In this document: one piece after another, positions 8,468 through 14,214 of the stretch
Position numbering within the stretch: position 1 is the first letter of the stretch
How the letters are laid out: every line of letters begins with the position of its first letter
Assembly: GCA_030152225.1 (NCBI GenBank)
Contig: JASLHL010000270.1
Coordinates: 1 to 15,534 of the forward strand
Direction: 5' to 3'
From: Flavobacterium sp.
GTDB lineage: Bacteria; Bacteroidota; Bacteroidia; Flavobacteriales; Flavobacteriaceae
DNA: 15,534 bases
Notes under the pieces: model-generated
What the model was told of the DNA's origin: nothing
Database searches by the model: none
The model's input: only the letters and a program-made list of their open reading frames with translations
Position numbers and translations under genes: made by a program

Positions 8468-9106
8468 ATGAAGGAGGTCTATGTACTTAGTGGACTTGGA
8501 GTAGACCATCGTGTTTTTGAGCACTTTCGTTTCGAAAACATGAGGGTCACCTTTCTGGCCTGGGTACTACCAGTAAAGCATGAATCTTTAGCTGCTTATG
8601 CCAAACGCATGGCACAGCAAATAACAACAGCACATCCCATACTTATTGGATTGTCTTTTGGAGGAATGGTGGCTATCGAAATTGCGAAAATTCTCGCTGT
8701 ACAAAAAATAATACTTATCGCTTCTGCGAAAGAAAAAGCTGAAATACCTCTATTGTTTCGTTTATTAGGGCGATTAAAAGTACACACCCTACTGCCTACT
8801 GCACGTTTAAAGCGAAGCAATAGCTTGACGTATTGGTTTTTTGGGGTGCATACGCAAGAGGATAAAAAATTGCTAAAAGCTATTTTGGACGATACAGATC
8901 CTGTGTTTTTTCGATGGGCTATTGATGCTATTCTAACCTGGAATAACACAACTATTCCATCGAATGTTCTGCATATTCACGGCGATCGGGATCGATTATT
9001 GCCACACCGACTTGTGACTGTGGACTACTCTATTGTTGGTGGAGGACACTTTATGACAGTCAACAAGGCAAGTCAAATCGAGGCTATTATTTCAGCACAT
9101 TTGTAA
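8468..9106 (+). CDS. Small alpha/beta hydrolase
   Basis: This 212-residue protein is a compact alpha/beta hydrolase with no signal peptide, so it is cytoplasmic. The nucleophile elbow is GLSFGG with Ser63. The acid is probably Asp173 or Asp175 in HGDRDRLLP, and the catalytic His is His194 in GGGHFMTV near the C-terminus, so the triad looks complete. The oxyanion-side loop is LSGLGVDHRVF at 7-17. The lid is short, as in small esterase or thioesterase-like members; the substrate cannot be assigned. A purine-rich AAGAGAAAGGGAAAC before the ATG could serve as ribosome binding site. It is the second gene of a unit with the exported protein. No strong hairpin terminator was seen in the 205 nt that follow. 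Confidence 0.85.
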   Translation: MKEVYVLSGLGVDHRVFEHFRFENMRVTFLAWVLPVKHESLAAYAKRMAQQITTAHPILIGLSFGGMVAIEIAKILAVQKIILIASAKEKAEIPLLFRLLGRLKVHTLLPTARLKRSNSLTYWFFGVHTQEDKKLLKAILDDTDPVFFRWAIDAILTWNNTTIPSNVLHIHGDRDRLLPHRLVTVDYSIVGGGHFMTVNKASQIEAIISAHL

Positions 9107-9311
9107 TCAAAAATACCGTTTATTTATCAGATGTCCCCTAACTTTTTATGGACTCAATACCTTTTTTTCGGAGTTGTAATGAATTGTTAAGTGTTTAGTA
9201 TAGCACTAGCGTTTATTGTATCTTTAATAGCTATCGAAAAAAGCAAGGCGGTTATATACTAAGGACACTAACCTCAATTTTAACTGCTATTAATTAAGTG
9301 TATAAAAGAAA

Positions 9312-10343
9312 ATGAAATTATTAGATCTTTTTAAAAAGAAGAAAGCAAATAAATCAACATTTCCCGAAAATGAGTTAGAGCGTTATCTTATGGAAGCGCC
9401 TTCCAGCAGTGATGCTCAAAAATATTTTTACCAAAAATTGATTTGGAATCAGTTGATCGTTTTGACACCTGACTATTTGGAAGCAGAAGAAGGTGAACAA
9501 GTGGTGGAAGAAAATGGCAAGTTAAAGCTAGTTTTCTTTGAGGGGGGACAAATTCCCGTTTTTACTTCACTAAATCGCATTTTTGATCAAGATATCATCA
9601 ACGAAAAAAAAGTGTCCTACATCAGTTTAAAAGGACAAGATCTATTCTCGATGACCAAAGGAGCTTCATTTATTTTAAATCCCTATTCTGGTTATGGTAA
9701 AGAATTGGTTCCAGAGGAAATTGAGCAATTGATGAACGGAACTATTTACGATCAAATTGATGCCGATGAGGCAGATCGAATTCAAGCAGAAAATTTTGCT
9801 AAACTATACGATTTAGCTTGTGAAAAACAAGAAGGTCTTATCCTGTTAGGTGGATACCGCATGGAGAGTTTAGATCCTGTGGATCAGTTGAAGTTAGAAG
9901 AGTCAGTAGATTATTTTAAACAGTGCTTAGCCTTAATTGAAGATCATTGGCCAAGTATGGTGCTAAAGGCTAAAGCACTACAACGCTTAGGACGTCATGA
10001 AGAAGCTTTAAGCTTATTAGAAAAAGCTTTTGTTAGTAATGAAGAGAACCACGCTATTCCGATGGAGGCGGCACTTGAAGCAATTCATTTGCAGGATTTA
10101 GAAAAGGCCCTTTATTATTCAGCAGCATCCATGGAACGAAAACCCAATGATTTTGCTTTAATGGGCAATCATGCAATGAATTTAGTCTTGGCGGAACGAG
10201 ACAATGAAGCTTTAGCTTTAATCGAACAAGCTTTGGTATTAGAACCTAAGGATGAAGTCAATGAAAATGTAAAAAACTTAATCTTAGGAGTGATAGCAGG
10301 AGATCGTGCGCGTCCAACGATGGAAGAAACAGTAGGATACTAA
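9312..10343 (+). CDS. SseB-like N-terminal domain protein with TPR repeats
   Basis: This 343-residue cytoplasmic protein begins with a Lys-rich stretch (residues 8-14). Residues about 20-145 resemble the SseB N-terminal domain, with a central GGQIPVFTSLNRIF (78-91) and GASFILNPYSGYGKELVPEEI (117-137), the domain's characteristic LNP and PEEI segments. Residues about 196-315 form helical pairs of tetratricopeptide type, most clearly ALQRLGRHEEALSLLEKAF (222-240) and MNLVLAERDNEALALIEQAL (289-308). SseB-domain proteins lack a well-defined biochemical role, and the TPRs suggest protein binding. It appears monocistronic, with 205 nt without a gene before it. A weak -7-like TATCTTTA at 9219-9226 lacks a convincing -33 element. 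A hairpin terminator follows at 10383. Confidence 0.8.
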   Translation: MKLLDLFKKKKANKSTFPENELERYLMEAPSSSDAQKYFYQKLIWNQLIVLTPDYLEAEEGEQVVEENGKLKLVFFEGGQIPVFTSLNRIFDQDIINEKKVSYISLKGQDLFSMTKGASFILNPYSGYGKELVPEEIEQLMNGTIYDQIDADEADRIQAENFAKLYDLACEKQEGLILLGGYRMESLDPVDQLKLEESVDYFKQCLALIEDHWPSMVLKAKALQRLGRHEEALSLLEKAFVSNEENHAIPMEAALEAIHLQDLEKALYYSAASMERKPNDFALMGNHAMNLVLAERDNEALALIEQALVLEPKDEVNENVKNLILGVIAGDRARPTMEETVGY

Positions 10344-10382
10344 CGACTAAAAGGAAACTTTTTTAGTTGACAACAGAACAAA

Positions 10383-10414
10383 AAAAAGACTTAATCGTTA
10401 GATTAAGTCTTTTT
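10383..10414. terminator. Bidirectional terminator between the TPR gene and tRNA-fMet copy 1
   Basis: A perfect 14-bp stem (10383-10396 with 10401-10414, core GACTTAATC) encloses the loop GTTA and has A/T runs on both sides. On the - strand it ends in seven T residues, which suits termination of the tRNA transcript. On the + strand it can end the SseB/TPR transcript. A weaker hairpin (ACTAAAA at 10346-10352 with TTTTAGT at 10361-10367) lies just before it. Confidence 0.85.
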
Positions 10415-10523
10415 GGCTTAGTAGCGGGAACAGGACTCGAACCTGTGACCTTCGGGTTATGAGCCCGACGAGCTGCCTACTGCTCTATCCCGCGCTATTG
10501 TGGTGCAAATATACAAACAAATA
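10401..10523. repeat. Copy 1 of a 123-bp direct repeat containing tRNA-fMet
   Basis: Positions 10401-10523 match 14201-14323 with a single difference seen (C at 10495, A at 14295). The offset is exactly 3800 bp. The shared block covers half of the terminator, the whole tRNA gene and the promoter -7 element. Similarity continues less perfectly into the rest of the terminator stem. Confidence 0.95.
10422..10494 (-). tRNA. Initiator tRNA-fMet (CAT), copy 1
   Basis: The 73-nt gene reads on the - strand from CGCGGGA to TCCCGCTA and folds into a full cloverleaf with anticodon CAT. Initiator hallmarks are present. Three consecutive G-C pairs sit next to the anticodon loop (TCGGG / CCCGA), the D stem has A11-T24, and the first acceptor position is unpaired. 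Here that position is C1 opposite T72, where Escherichia coli has C1-A72. The discriminator base is A73. CCA is not encoded; the bases that follow are CTA. The gene has its own promoter and terminator. Confidence 0.95.
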
Positions 10524-10538
10524 GTAATACAAAACAAA
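10506..10538 (-). promoter_or_regulatory. Promoter of tRNA-fMet copy 1
   Basis: On the - strand, TATATTTG (10506-10513) is an exact TAnnTTTG match, and TTTG (10535-10538) lies 21 nt upstream. The -7 element ends 11 nt before the mature tRNA 5' end. The same arrangement and spacing occur at the second copy although the bases between partly differ, which supports function. Confidence 0.75.
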
Positions 10539-10585
10539 TAAAAACAAAAAAGAATTTAATTTATAACCCTTTTTTGTTTTTATTT
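10536..10585. terminator. A/T inverted repeat, probable terminator of the quinone reductase operon
   Basis: A perfect 17-base inverted repeat (10536-10552 with 10569-10585) is made almost only of A on one arm and T on the other, apart from a central C/G and end G/C, with a 16-nt loop. It starts 9 nt after the stop of the - strand quinone reductase, and the arm read second on that strand is T-rich, so it probably ends that operon. It also touches the -33 element of the tRNA promoter. Confidence 0.55.
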
Positions 10586-10594
10586 CCTTGATTA

Positions 10595-11221
10595 TTACTT
10601 GGTTGTCTGTTGTTTGTTTTTTTGAAAAACAATTTTTGTGTATCGGTTGACATCCTTTTTTGCGGCATGTGCTACTTGTATGAGGAGTTGTTGAATGTCT
10701 TGTTGGCTAAAATCATTCAACGGGCCTATAGTATCAACAGCTTCCGTTTGAACTCCACAATATGCTAAGATCCCATCTTTGAGCGGTATTATTCCAGTAG
10801 ATTGGTAGATTTCTTGATGTACCTGAGGAGATAAATCGCCCATAGTAACGAGAATACGCGCTGTTTTTCCTGTTAGAAGTCCTTGCGTATTTCCCGTAGT
10901 GTGATGTTTAAAGACTAATCCAGGCAAAAATAAACGATCAAAAAATCCTTTCATTACTGCTGGCATACCTACCCACCACATCGGATGAATCCATACTTGA
11001 TGCGTACTCCAATAGATATCATCCCATGCGCGGAGTAAATCGGGTTCTAGTTCCATGCGTTGGGTATAACCATATTGGAGATTAGGATTAAAATTTAATT
11101 TGCCTATAGGGAGATAGCGCACGGAGGCTCCTAAATCTCTTGCCGTTTCGATATAGGTTTGTGCAAGGGCTGTATTAAGGCTATCTGGATTGGGGTGTCC
11201 GTTGATCACTAGTATATTCAC
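10595..11221 (-). CDS. Flavodoxin-fold NAD(P)H:quinone oxidoreductase
   Basis: This 208-residue protein belongs to the flavodoxin_2 family (NQO1, MdaB and KefF relatives), which carry out two-electron NAD(P)H-dependent reduction of quinones and similar compounds on bound flavin. The N-terminal phosphate-binding region is MNILVINGHPNPDSLN. The hallmark HPMWWVGMPAVMKGFFDRLF spans 79-98. VTMGDLSP (125-132) matches the next flavin loop. There is no signal peptide. The C-terminal Lys/Gln-rich tail has no recognisable motif. Its ATG lies 4 nt after the stop of the upstream hydrolase pseudogene, so both come from one transcript, presumably controlled by the divergent AraC regulator. The physiological substrate is unknown; detoxification of electrophiles or quinones is the usual family role. 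Confidence 0.9.
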   Translation of the reverse strand: MNILVINGHPNPDSLNTALAQTYIETARDLGASVRYLPIGKLNFNPNLQYGYTQRMELEPDLLRAWDDIYWSTHQVWIHPMWWVGMPAVMKGFFDRLFLPGLVFKHHTTGNTQGLLTGKTARILVTMGDLSPQVHQEIYQSTGIIPLKDGILAYCGVQTEAVDTIGPLNDFSQQDIQQLLIQVAHAAKKDVNRYTKIVFQKNKQQTTK

Positions 11222-11225
11222 GTTA

Positions 11226-12179
11226 TTATCGATTTAAAATAGTTTGTAAATAGCGGGTTTGTTGTTGCCAAAATTCGCGTGCCATAGTTGTTGGGAAAAA
11301 ATCAAAAACATGAGTAGCCCCTTTTATTTCTTTGATGGTTACGGATACGCCTGCTTCTTTTAGTTGCATTCCATAGTGTTTGGCTTCGTCTTTTAAAGGA
11401 TCAAACTCAGCCACAATAATTGTAGTAGACGGGAGATTAGCGAAGTTTGTTTGTAACAAAGGGATTGCATAGAGAGGTGGAGTAGTGTAGTTTGTCGCTA
11501 AGTAATATTTCCACATCCAATGCGCACTTTGACGGGTTTGCATCGGAGCTTCAGCTAAGGTTTGCATAGAAGCGGTTTGCAAACGATGATCCATAGGAGG
11601 GTAGAGGAGGTATTGATGTTGAATCGTTACTTCTTTTTTATCTCGTGCTAGATGAGCAAGTGAAGCGGCAATCGTGCCACCAGCACTACTTCCGCCAATG
11701 CTGATATTCTTTTTATTTCCCCCCAACTACTCTGCTTCTTGCGCTAACCAGAGCAACGCATCATATCCATCATCCAATGCCGCAGGAAAAGGGTGTTCTG
11801 GAGCTAAGCGATAATCTACAGATACAATTAAAATATTTAAGGCTAAGGCTAACTGGTAGAAAATAAAATCATATTGTTCAGGCGTACCATAAATAAAAGC
11901 TCCCCCGTGAAAATAGACGAATACAGGGAGATTATTCTTGTTTTGCGGGCGATAGGTTCTCAAGCGAATGTTTCGATTTTTCGCTCGAGAGGGAATATGA
12001 TGGTTGTCGACCAGTAAACCTGTTGGAATCTCTAGTGGCTCTTCCGTATCTGCTACTTGTTGCTCTTCCGCTCGAATTTGTGTAGGGTTGTGTGCCAATA
12101 AATAATCATAATCAATTTGATTATAAGGACTTTCAAGGATTGCTTGTTGCAGTTCTATTTCGATAGGTGGCTGTATCAT
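11226..12179 (-). pseudogene. Alpha/beta hydrolase fold-3 (HSL-type) gene with an in-frame TAG
   Basis: Codons 1-150 and 152-318 lie in one uninterrupted frame, broken only by TAG at 11727-11729 (codon 151). The first part carries the oxyanion motif FHGGAF (90-95) and DYRLAPEHPFPAALDDGYDA (122-141). The second carries the nucleophile elbow GGSSAGG with Ser165, the acid in EFDPLKDE (Asp260) and the His in ATHVFDFF (His290). Together they give a complete esterase of the hormone-sensitive-lipase family, normally about 300-320 residues. The stop separates the oxyanion motif from the nucleophile, so neither half can be active alone. Reinitiation is conceivable at the TTG directly after the stop, but would not restore activity. 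Apart from the stop, the frame and catalytic residues are intact, which suggests a recent single substitution, for example from TGG, CAG, TTG or TAT/TAC. A base-call error or read-through are alternatives. Confidence 0.85.
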
Positions 12180-12183
12180 ATTC

Positions 12184-12261
12184 GGTATATAAATTAATAT
12201 GATGCAAAAATAGACTGATATAGTATGTTTTTTTAGGTATAAATCAAGTGTTAATCGGTAT
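12184..12261 (+). promoter_or_regulatory. GGTAT repeats, possible AraC-type operator
   Basis: GGTAT occurs three times in the same direction in the 91-nt divergent intergenic region: 12184-12188, 12236-12240 and 12257-12261. The last two are exactly 21 bp apart (two helical turns), and the first is 52 bp from the second (about five turns). The third overlaps the -7 element of the AraC gene. Direct half-sites 21 bp apart are known for AraC-family regulators such as AraC at araI. The motif is short and AT-rich DNA is permissive, so this is tentative. Confidence 0.3.
12205..12212 (-). promoter_or_regulatory. Putative -7 element of the hydrolase/quinone reductase operon
   Basis: On the - strand TATTTTTG matches TAnnTTTG exactly, 25 nt before the hydrolase ATG. 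No TTG -33 element was found at 17-23 nt upstream, which may mean that the promoter needs an activator, consistent with the divergent AraC gene. Confidence 0.45.
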
Positions 12262-12266
12262 CTTTG
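12259..12266 (+). promoter_or_regulatory. Putative -7 element of the AraC gene
   Basis: TATCTTTG matches TAnnTTTG exactly and ends only 4 nt before the ATG at 12271. Transcription would begin at about the start codon itself, giving a leaderless mRNA, or translation would start at Met6 (12286), which is preceded by the purine-rich AAGAGAAA. No clear -33 TTG was found. Confidence 0.5.
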
Positions 12267-12270
12267 CAGT

Positions 12271-13158
12271 ATGGCAAGAGAAAATATGTATCAGTCCCTG
12301 GAAGTGTATTATGAAAAAGTAGAGGTTTGTCCTTTGCGCGATAGGCAGTTTAACTTTTTTGAACTGGTGTATGTGATTTCAGGAGAAGGATACCATGCTG
12401 TAAATGGAAATCGCATTTCATTTCAAGCAGGTGATTTGTTTTTAATTACGCCTCAAGATTGTCATGAATTTGACTTAGAAGGAGTGTGTGAGTTTATGGT
12501 GATTCGATTTGGTGAGTCCTATGTCAAAGAGTATCAATGGAAGAGTATTGATCACCTTGAATGCCTGTTGTATTATGCTTCTCATCTTTCCGCTTCGGTA
12601 TTAGTTCACGAAGAAGATAAACGGTTAGTAGCTCAGTTGATGCAAACGCTACAAGAAGTATTGAAGGTGGAGTTGATGTATAAGGAAGACTTAATTCGAC
12701 CGATGGTCAATGCGATACTGGTGATCGCTGCACGCAATATTGCTCGAATTCAAGTCAAACCCTTAGAGATGACGACGGACGCGAAGATCATGCAGATTCT
12801 CAACTATATTCAGGAGCATATTCGCGAACCAGAACGACTCAAAGTGGCGGTAGTTGCGCAGCGATTTGGTTTTTCAGAAACCTATTTAGGAAGCTATTTT
12901 CGCAAGCAATGCGGAGAATCGTTTCAGGCGTATATCTCAGCGTATAAAATTCGATTAATCGAACATCGTTTGTTGTTTAGCGAAATGAGAATCAATGAAA
13001 TCGTTGATGAATTTGGCTTTGCGGATGAAAGTCATTGCAATAAATTCTTTAAACGACATAAAGGAATGAGTATGTCTGCGTTTCGAAAAGAAGGAATGAA
13101 TGGAAATGGGAGAAGAGAAAAGGGAAAAGGGAAAAGGGAAAAGGGAAAAGGGAAATGA
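12271..13158 (+). CDS. AraC-family transcriptional regulator
   Basis: The 295-residue protein has an N-terminal cupin-like sensor domain (about 10-90, with GEGYHAVNGNRISFQAGDLFLITPQDCHEF at its core). A linker helix region (about 115-160) follows, then the two-helix-turn-helix AraC domain at about 170-275, with VAQRFGFSETYLGSYFRKQ (195-213) and IVDEFGFADESHCNKFFKR (244-262). It is transcribed divergently from the hydrolase and quinone reductase genes, which are its likely targets. The last 16 or so residues (RREKGKGKREKGKGK) are outside the family fold. They are encoded by a heptanucleotide repeat, and the TGA stop lies inside one repeat unit. The ATG at 12271 sits immediately after the -7 element; Met6 at 12286 is an alternative start giving 290 residues. 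Confidence 0.9.
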   Translation: MARENMYQSLEVYYEKVEVCPLRDRQFNFFELVYVISGEGYHAVNGNRISFQAGDLFLITPQDCHEFDLEGVCEFMVIRFGESYVKEYQWKSIDHLECLLYYASHLSASVLVHEEDKRLVAQLMQTLQEVLKVELMYKEDLIRPMVNAILVIAARNIARIQVKPLEMTTDAKIMQILNYIQEHIREPERLKVAVVAQRFGFSETYLGSYFRKQCGESFQAYISAYKIRLIEHRLLFSEMRINEIVDEFGFADESHCNKFFKRHKGMSMSAFRKEGMNGNGRREKGKGKREKGKGK

Positions 13159-13187
13159 GAAAAGGGAAATGAGAAAAGGGAAAAGCG
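13104..13187 (+). repeat. Heptanucleotide repeat tract 1, over the AraC 3' end
   Basis: Twelve units follow each other in strict 7-nt register: AAATGGG, AGAAGAG, AAAAGGG five times (13118-13152), AAATGAG, AAAAGGG, AAATGAG, AAAAGGG and AAAAGCG. The AraC stop TGA (13156-13158) comes from the first AAATGAG unit. A related AAATGGGAGAT also appears at 13224-13234. Confidence 0.95.
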
Positions 13188-13249
13188 TAGCGAATACCAA
13201 AACCAATATAAACTCAGTGAGATAAATGGGAGATTGAAATAGTTACTTA

Positions 13250-13285
13250 ACTAAAAAAGGATTGCAATTGCAATCCTTTTTTAGT
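13250..13285. terminator. Bidirectional terminator between AraC and the peroxiredoxin-like gene
   Basis: A perfect 36-bp palindrome is centred on GCAATTGC, with six A on the left and six T on the right. It stands between two convergent genes and has a T tract on either strand, so it can terminate both transcripts. Confidence 0.88.
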
Positions 13286-13324
13286 ATTGAAAACATACTC
13301 TTTTATTTCAGTATAGAATTATCC

Positions 13325-13367
13325 ATCTCCCATTTCTATTCTCTCATTTCTATTTCCATTTCCATTT
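13325..13367 (-). repeat. Repeat tract 2, at the peroxiredoxin-like gene 3' end
   Basis: Read on the - strand from the peroxiredoxin-like stop codon, the bases are AAATGG, AAATGG, AAATAG, AAATGAG, AGAATAG, AAATGGG and AGATGGA, the same unit family as tract 1 in inverted orientation. Some units are 6 nt and others 7 nt. AAATGGGAGAT here (13325-13335 as complement) is an 11-bp inverted copy of 13224-13234, and the two flank the terminator palindrome. Confidence 0.8.
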
Positions 13368-13983
13368 ACTCCTCGCGATTCATATAGTTTGAGTCAACGA
13401 ATTTGTAAGTGACAACCCCATCTTGATTCAATACAAAAACTGCGGGAATTGGTAATTCATGTTGTGTTGTACCATTGAAGGTAGGAAGATCAATGCCCAA
13501 TGTTTCATAGATGGGAATGATATAGTCTTGTAATTGAAACGCAATTCCGATTTGTTTAGCCAATAGATTATCTCGATCAGTAAGCAGTTCGAAATCCAAC
13601 TGATGAGTTTGTTTTAGCTCTTCGTTATACGCGGGAAGTTGAGGGGAAATCGCAACAACTGTTGTATTTTCTTGCGCTAAACGACTTTGTTTATTTTGGA
13701 AGGCACGTAGTTCTAAATTGCAATAGGGGCACCATGATCCGCGGAAGAAACTGATGATTAGAGGTCCTTTTTGCAGTAATTCACTTAATTCCACCATTTG
13801 ATTGTCCGTATTCTGAAGTTTGAAGTTTGGAAAAGGAGCACCTAGTGCAATCGCACTTTCTTCGAGTTGTAATTTTTTGAGGTCTTCAATGGATTGACCA
13901 AAACTTGTTAAAATTGCTGTAGGTACTTGTTGGGCTAAATTTTGATTCAATTCAGCAATTTGTTGAGCTAATGTAGGTATCAT
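13366..13983 (-). CDS. Peroxiredoxin-like AhpC/TSA thioredoxin-fold protein
   Basis: This 205-residue protein has a helical N-terminal extension (about 1-45) followed by an AhpC/TSA-type thioredoxin fold. The active site is FFRGSWCPYC at 79-88, with Cys85 and Cys88 in a CxxC pair, the pattern of the peroxiredoxin-like group that reduces peroxides or disulfides. VVAISPQLP (109-117), LLTDRDNLLAKQIGI (133-147) and PAVFVLNQDGVVTYKFVD (180-197) are the expected later strands. There is no signal peptide, so it is cytoplasmic. The end, NYMNREE, stops at the point where homologues I recall continue for about ten more residues. The stop codon abuts repeat tract 2, so the C-terminus may have been trimmed by the repeat. 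It is convergent with AraC and has its own putative promoter. Confidence 0.87.
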   Translation of the reverse strand: MIPTLAQQIAELNQNLAQQVPTAILTSFGQSIEDLKKLQLEESAIALGAPFPNFKLQNTDNQMVELSELLQKGPLIISFFRGSWCPYCNLELRAFQNKQSRLAQENTTVVAISPQLPAYNEELKQTHQLDFELLTDRDNLLAKQIGIAFQLQDYIIPIYETLGIDLPTFNGTTQHELPIPAVFVLNQDGVVTYKFVDSNYMNREE

Positions 13984-13999
13984 TTGCGATAATTTTCAG

Positions 14000-14030
14000 C
14001 AAAGATTTGGAATTAAATCCAAAGAGACAA
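14000..14030 (-). promoter_or_regulatory. Putative promoter of the peroxiredoxin-like gene
   Basis: On the - strand AATCTTTG (14000-14007) matches TAnnTTTG except the first base, with TTG (14028-14030) 20 nt upstream. The -7 element ends 16 nt before the ATG. A 17-bp palindrome lies just upstream of the -33 element. Confidence 0.4.
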
Positions 14031-14042
14031 TACCGCATATTC

Positions 14043-14059
14043 TTATCCCTTAGGGATAA
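14043..14059. promoter_or_regulatory. 17-bp palindrome upstream of the peroxiredoxin-like gene
   Basis: TTATCCCT and AGGGATAA form perfect 8-bp arms around one central base, about 12 bp upstream of the putative -33 element. No T tract follows on either strand in a form typical of a terminator, so an operator for a dimeric regulator is possible. No regulator family can be named. Confidence 0.3.
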
Positions 14060-14144
14060 AAAAGTCAATATTGCATGGGCTATAGGGAGAAGAGCTGAAA
14101 AAAGTAGTGTGTTTTTTGTTTTTCGGCTGTTTAGCATGACGACC

Positions 14145-14179
14145 TACCACTCACCACTCACAATTTACCATTCACCACA
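14145..14179 (+). repeat. Heptanucleotide repeat tract 3
   Basis: Five degenerate units stand in 7-nt register: TACCACT, CACCACT, CACAATT, TACCATT and CACCACA. The tract runs up to the A run of the tRNA copy 2 terminator. It differs in sequence from tracts 1 and 2 but has the same period. Confidence 0.75.
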
Positions 14180-14182
14180 AAA

Positions 14183-14214
14183 AAAAAGACCTAATCTTTC
14201 GATTAAGTCTTTTT
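14183..14214 (-). terminator. Terminator of tRNA-fMet copy 2
   Basis: This is the counterpart of the copy 1 terminator. On the - strand the stem GACTTAATC / GATTAGGTC closes with one U-G wobble around a GAAA tetraloop flanked by C and G, followed by nine T. On the + strand the same position would be an A-C mismatch, so the element is better suited to the tRNA direction. Confidence 0.8.

Noticed and set aside
9107..9311. Possible small gene or RNA before the SseB/TPR gene
   Set aside because: No frame of useful length and no convincing hairpin or promoter pair was found; only a weak -7-like TATCTTTA at 9219.
11226..11726. A separate 166-codon gene for the second half of the hydrolase
   Set aside because: Its apparent start is a TTG immediately after the TAG stop in the same frame, and it lacks the oxyanion motif. 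It is the distal half of one broken gene.
12955..13206. An 83-codon - strand frame rich in Phe, Ser and Pro
   Set aside because: It is the complement of the AraC gene and its heptamer repeat, and the composition comes from the repeat.
13104..13367. Possible CRISPR array
   Set aside because: Units are only 6-7 nt with no unique spacers between them, and no cas genes are present.
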